NCBI GenBank assembly: GCA_030035585.1
Contig: CM057463.1
Span: 139,160,736-139,224,735 of the forward strand
Length of the DNA: 64,000 nucleotides
Source: Dugong dugon
Taxonomy: Eukaryota > Chordata > Mammalia > Sirenia > Dugongidae
Direction of reading: 5' to 3'
Positions 1 through 64,000 of the stretch are shown piece by piece; position 1 is the first letter of the stretch, and every line of letters starts with the position of its first letter. A program made the translations under genes and the position numbers. The notes under the pieces were generated by a model that saw nothing but the letters and a program-made list of their open reading frames with translations, had not been told where the DNA came from and ran no database searches.

Positions 1-62
1 ACAGTAGAACTGCCCTGTAGAGTTTCCAAGGCTGTAAATCTTCGCAGAAGCACACTGCCACC
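1..62 (-). repeat. AfroSINE, partial (cut by window edge)
   Basis: The stretch TAGAACTGCCCTGTAG...TTTCCAAGGCTGTAAATCTT is the middle of the SINE in antisense. It stops at the ACTGCCAC region. Confidence 0.85.
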
Positions 63-83
63 AATTATCATTACTGTACCTTA

Positions 84-59602
<59,519 letters not shown>

Positions 59603-61033
59603 TTATTGTTATAAATTCACCAAAGAGGGTTTTCAGAGCAATTTCTAAATCCACATGCTTTAAAATAACACTAAGCAACAATATGAAAACAATCCCACCC
59701 CACCCCCCACCCCTCCACCCCCCAGCATTTGAACTAGTTCTACATCATTTACTACACTCTTTTTCCTAATGAACTTCTTGGCATCCAAACCTTAATTGAT
59801 TTTGTGGTTTCACCCTGCATTTAGAATAAAATTACAGGCAGTCACATGTTAACTGAATATTTTCTATAGCTTTTGAATAAAAAAAATAAACACCAAATTT
59901 CTATTACATTGCAAATAAAATATACGATAAAATGAACATTCATATTGGTTTCAAATATTCTTTTCAAAGGGGCTAAATGCTCTTTTACTAAAAATGAAAC
60001 AGAACCCAGTGACCAGTCAGATATTGAAATGCAGGAGGACCACTGGGCAAAAATAATTCTTACTGTAAGGATGTAGTCCAACTTCTTTCTTGAAAATTAT
60101 TTTATCTTCAACGGACTTATTTTTGGGAAAAAAGGTTATTGAAAAATCAAAACAGGAATTAACAGTCTAAGTCTTATTTCAAATAGATTAGCGGTATCTG
60201 GAAGATGAACTATACCTTAAGGAGACTAAGCTAAACTCTGTCTGTGAATATGCCTTAAGTTTCAACAAAAGATTTAGCAAGACTTTAAGAACCTCTCAAT
60301 TTTGTGCTTGAAAATATGTTTTACTTACCCATTTAGTTCCAACTTTAGTTTGAGATATTACCTAAAGGTTTCAACTTGCTTTTGCCTCCTCTATACTGCT
60401 GATAAATTCTATACTTCCTTTCCTTCTGCAATTTAGTATCAGTGGCATATTATCTCCTAAATGGTTCCATGTTAAAAATATGAAGTCCTTAGTTTTGTAT
60501 GGATGGTTCATCCTTGCTTTCTAAATTCTCAGCTTGCTCTACTCCCTTAGCTTTAAGAAAAGGATAAAAAGTCCAATCTAGGATAGCAGAACAAGGAAGG
60601 GGGAAAATGCATTCTTATCTGATGCAGTTTTCTGGTCTTCTCAACAACTCCTCCCTCGTTTTTTCAAATACAGAGTAAAAGGACATACAAAGGACATACA
60701 TACAAAGCAGAAGTTTCCAATTATCCAGTACTTTTTAATGCCCTTAGTTCATCTATCCCTTATTCTTTGTATAATTTTAGCTCTTGGAAAGAGCTAACGG
60801 ATTTCTATATGCACCAATCTCAATGGCTAAGTGCCTAGGAAAAGCTTTAGTCTCATGTTAAAAAATGTCTGGAATGTGGATAGGCAAGCTCTCTTGAAAT
60901 ACAATTGATAAGAACCACCTGAGGGTCAATGAGGTCTAATACATGGTGGCAACAGTATAACTAGGTTTATTTTAAGTGTTTATCCATCCATTCATTCACA
61001 CATTCACTAAACAATGAAGTGCCCACTAAGTGC

Positions 61034-61190
61034 AAAAAAAAAAAAAAAAAAAAAAAACCAACAACACCCGTTGCCATGGAGTCAATTCTGACTCATAGTG
61101 ACACTACAGGACAGAACAGAACTGCCCCATAGGGTTTCTAAGGAGCAGCTGGTGGATTCAAACTTCTGATCTTTTAGTTAGTAGCCATAG
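61034..61190 (-). repeat. AfroSINE, short subfamily, with 24-base A-run
   Basis: The A-run at 61034-61057 is the antisense of a T-rich SINE tail. The body runs from CCCGTTGCCATGGAGTCAAT to GTTAGTAGCCATAG. It appears to interrupt an older mammalian repeat (ATTCATTCACACATTC... before, GAAGGAGCTTAGAATC after). Confidence 0.9.
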
Positions 61191-62344
61191 ACAACCCTGA
61201 AGGAGCTTAGAATCAAGAATGAGTGATACATAACATACACTTATAGCACAGTAGGACAGCGTGATCAGTTTTATGACACACATGCCCACAGATTTCTAGG
61301 AACACAGAGGGGATACCTAGTATGGGTAAAAGAGAAGGCACCCCAGAAACAGTGACATTTGAGTTTTCATGTTTTAGAAATAGTTTTATAAAAGAAAGTC
61401 CTAAATTTTAAATCTTCATTTTAAGGAAGATGAGTTTAAAACAGATATAGAGACTGTTATGAAAACTCCTTAGATAATTAAACAGCCTAAAAAGCACATA
61501 TTGATATGCTATATTTGTAACTAGAGCTGTCTGAGGCAATGAACAAAGCAAGCAAGTAAGGAGACAGACTCCTGTTCACTCAAAAACATAAATGGACAGA
61601 AAGTCAGCTGCTTACTAAATGACCAATAATTAAACTATATTTTAGACTATCATTATATTACCACAAATTGACAGTGAGAGTGATAAAGAAAAAAAAAAAG
61701 AGGAAAAACACCTACATAATGTATTTTCTGAAATCAAGTCTAGTAAAAGCGACAAAGTCGGTCAGCTTAGGTTACTAGAGTCCTTTGAAAGTGAGGTCAA
61801 AGACTGTGTGGGCCAATTATGTGGTCCATGTCTGCAGGCTGCAGACACCCTTAACTAGGTTAATGATCTCTATGCTGGGTGACTGAACAATGATTTGGGG
61901 TGGAAGGGGAGGGTTGGAAAGGAAGAGGGTATAAATGTTTGTCGATGGGTCAGTGAGCATCAATTCTGAATAGAAAAGCAAAACCCAAGCATGGCCTGTT
62001 CTCAATGGGTTGGCAGCATCTTCATTTAAGTAGAAGAGCACTTAAAACAAGGCTTCTTCAGCAGAAAAGGGGATAGTCCCTAGAGCTATTCCCTTTATTA
62101 AAATCTATATCCCTAAAAAGACTAAGTCAGTCATTTGCACTAGTGTACAACTTAAGCTTTAATCTGCATGTTTTACACTTAGGAATGTTTTTAGGATAAG
62201 CATTATTTCTAACTGTAGGCTGAAAAGTTTTCTTTCTGGTTACAAGAACAATGTCCCTGAAACTATATCGAGTAGACTCCATTACTCACAATTTTCAACC
62301 AACACAATAGTGTTCACGCAGTTTAATAACTATTTTTCACTTCC

Positions 62345-63050
62345 AGAACTTCTATTTAATTCTTTTTTTTCCAAGTTTGTTTGGTCTTTCTTCTTTTTTC
62401 CCTTTAAATATTTGCCTGTTTCCTCCCTTTATCTCTTTGAACATACCTATTTTAAAGTCTCTTTCAGATTTTTCTACCATCTCTAATTCTTGGGAGACAA
62501 GTTCTCCTATTTGTTGCATCTGCAAACTCTCTTTCACGGTGACTGTTTTCTCACTGTTTACAGCTTTGACTGTGAGGTCATCCTTAGCAGGGACTGTTTT
62601 CCATGGGAGTCCCGTGTTCCCTGAGTCATGAGGTGTCTATACACAGTGAGTTCCTGTTTGTCTTTGTTCTACACTGGTGGTGTGATCTGATGGTTCACAG
62701 GTGTCTCTTTTTTCTCTCCCTCAGCCAAAGGCAGAAGGCAAGCTCCCTTGCTGTTTCTCCTGGCTGCTGGTGGAGTTTTGCTAGGACCAGTTTCATAGAT
62801 GGAACCTTCACAGATCTAGACTTTCCATAGGAGTTTATTTCCAGCTTCTCCCCCATCCCCCTTCGCCTTCTGCCATCATCTCTGTGGCATGGACAGGCAT
62901 TAACGTCTCAGGCAGATGTTAACCTCAAACACAGAGCCTATACCTGAAACTCATAGCTCCATGAATCCATTTGGCTTTTGGTTTCACTCATTTTTATTCC
63001 CTTGGATTCTCTTCTTTGTTTCTGGCACACCTGGAGTCTTCCCTTTCTTC
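62345..63050 (-). repeat. Possible old L1-like remnant
   Basis: The stretch around CTCTTTGAACATACCTATTT, TAAAGTCTCTTTCAG and AATTCTTGGGAGACAAG recalls antisense old L1 3' sequence. The rest up to 63050 is unassigned. Weak. Confidence 0.3.
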
Positions 63051-63055
63051 ATTTT

Positions 63056-63310
63056 GAGTGTGTGTGTGTGTGTGTATACACACATCTCCACGGTGGTGCA
63101 GTGGTTACAATGCCAGACTGCTAAGCAAAAGGTCAGCAGTTCAAAACCATCACCAGCTCCAGGAGAGAAAAATATGGCAGCCTGCTTCCAATTTACAGCC
63201 TTGGAAATCCTTTGGGGTCGTTATGAGTTGAAATCGACTCAGTGGCAGTGGGTTTAGTGGTATATATGTGTGTGTGTATATATATATACATATGTGCGTG
63301 TATGTGTATA
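63056..63310. repeat. TG/TA microsatellites flanking an AfroSINE
   Basis: (TG)n at 63056-63076 and mixed TG/TA repeats at 63261-63310 lie on either side of the SINE at 63087-63258. The SINE probably inserted into one microsatellite. Confidence 0.8.
63087..63258 (+). repeat. AfroSINE
   Basis: It starts at CTCCACGGTGGTGCAGTGGT and ends GAAATCGACTCAGTGGCAGT. Confidence 0.9.
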
Positions 63311-64000
63311 AAATTTTGTTTTTGGTGAAATTTTATCTACCACTTTTACTGCTTGGAGCACAGGGCAGGGGATGGGGGGGTGGTATTCTTCTAATGCTTC
63401 TACATCTGTTTCATCTGGCAAACTGACCAGAAGCCTTGTTTATATGCTTCAAAACCCCCTGAACACCAGGTCTTTAATGCTATGTTTAATTTTTTCCCTT
63501 AGATTTTAGAGCAAGATATTTACCATTTGGCAACTTGATGGAATTATAGCTTCCAACAATGAATTTTTCACCCTTTCTGGTAAACAAATTATTTCCCTCA
63601 GTAATGACTTTATAGATTGATACACAAGAGATTAATTTGTTTAAGAGATGATTGATTAAACATGATTGGTATTTTTTTAAAAAAAAAAAACAAAAAACAG
63701 TCAAGTTCTTTTAAGAGACTATTAGGCCAGAAAATTATATCTAATACATACACGTGCCTCCACCCCAGAAGGATGACATTTTAAAAACAGCACTACCTTG
63801 GGTTAAGTATTTTATGTGAGGAAATAGAAGAAAAGGCATATCGTGTGTCCAACGTCACAGTCAGTAAAAGACAAAGAGCAGTCTAACTCTTCAAATCTCG
63901 AGCAAAACCAGGACTCTGTCCCCCTTGTGAACATATAAAGGCCTTCCTTCTTCTTTCGTCTATTGCTGCTTTAAACAAATTAGTTCATTTTCTTCAAGCC

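Overview
This window is mammalian intron-rich genomic DNA, almost certainly from an afrotherian and most likely an elephant or close relative. I base this on about 34 copies of a tRNA-headed SINE matching AfroSINE (head GGAGCCCTGGTGG..., tail ...GACTCGACGGCAA), together with an RTE/BovB-type LINE whose 3' end matches the AfroSINE tail. Species assignment is inference from recalled repeat families; no search was run.

The only host gene I can support is PDE5A, the cGMP-specific phosphodiesterase, on the minus strand. Ten consecutive internal exons are present, in transcription order E1 59492-59563, E2 57406-57495, E3 49463-49600, E4 47320-47387, E5 37877-37985, E6 36352-36439, E7 25533-25708, E8 23184-23243, E9 6360-6506 and E10 168-293. 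They sum to 1,074 nt and 358 codons. All have AG/GT borders and compatible phases, and they match residues 278-635 of human PDE5A (numbering from memory) without a gap. They encode the end of GAF-A, all of GAF-B, the linker helix and the start of the catalytic domain up to the first metal-site histidine. The first exons and promoter lie beyond 64000; the rest of the catalytic domain lies beyond position 1.

Everything else is intron filled with repeats. 59.6-64 kb: upstream intron with an AfroSINE pair beside E1. 49.6-57.4 kb: an almost complete but decayed RTE LINE (49.8-53.0 kb) and old L1 pieces. 47.4-38 kb: a composite SINE with a tRNA-Gly head and an RTE body (46936-47285), further AfroSINEs and a pair of related ~130-bp repeats. 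36.3-25.7 kb: an internally deleted RTE, an old L1 ORF2 region (29.6-32.3 kb) and a truncated RTE. 25.5-23.2 kb: a palindromic MITE. 23.2-6.5 kb: two recent 5'-truncated L1 3' ends with target duplications, an L2 remnant, a second large palindrome and an LTR-like block. 6.4-0.3 kb: a solo MaLR-type LTR and several AfroSINEs.

I found no RNA gene, CRISPR array, promoter or novel coding system. The most interesting signals concern mobile elements: the tRNA-Gly/RTE composite SINE with its own target-site duplication, two long palindromic MITEs, an AfroSINE pair sharing three copies of one target sequence, and a (UG)19 tract 37 nt inside the E9 donor.
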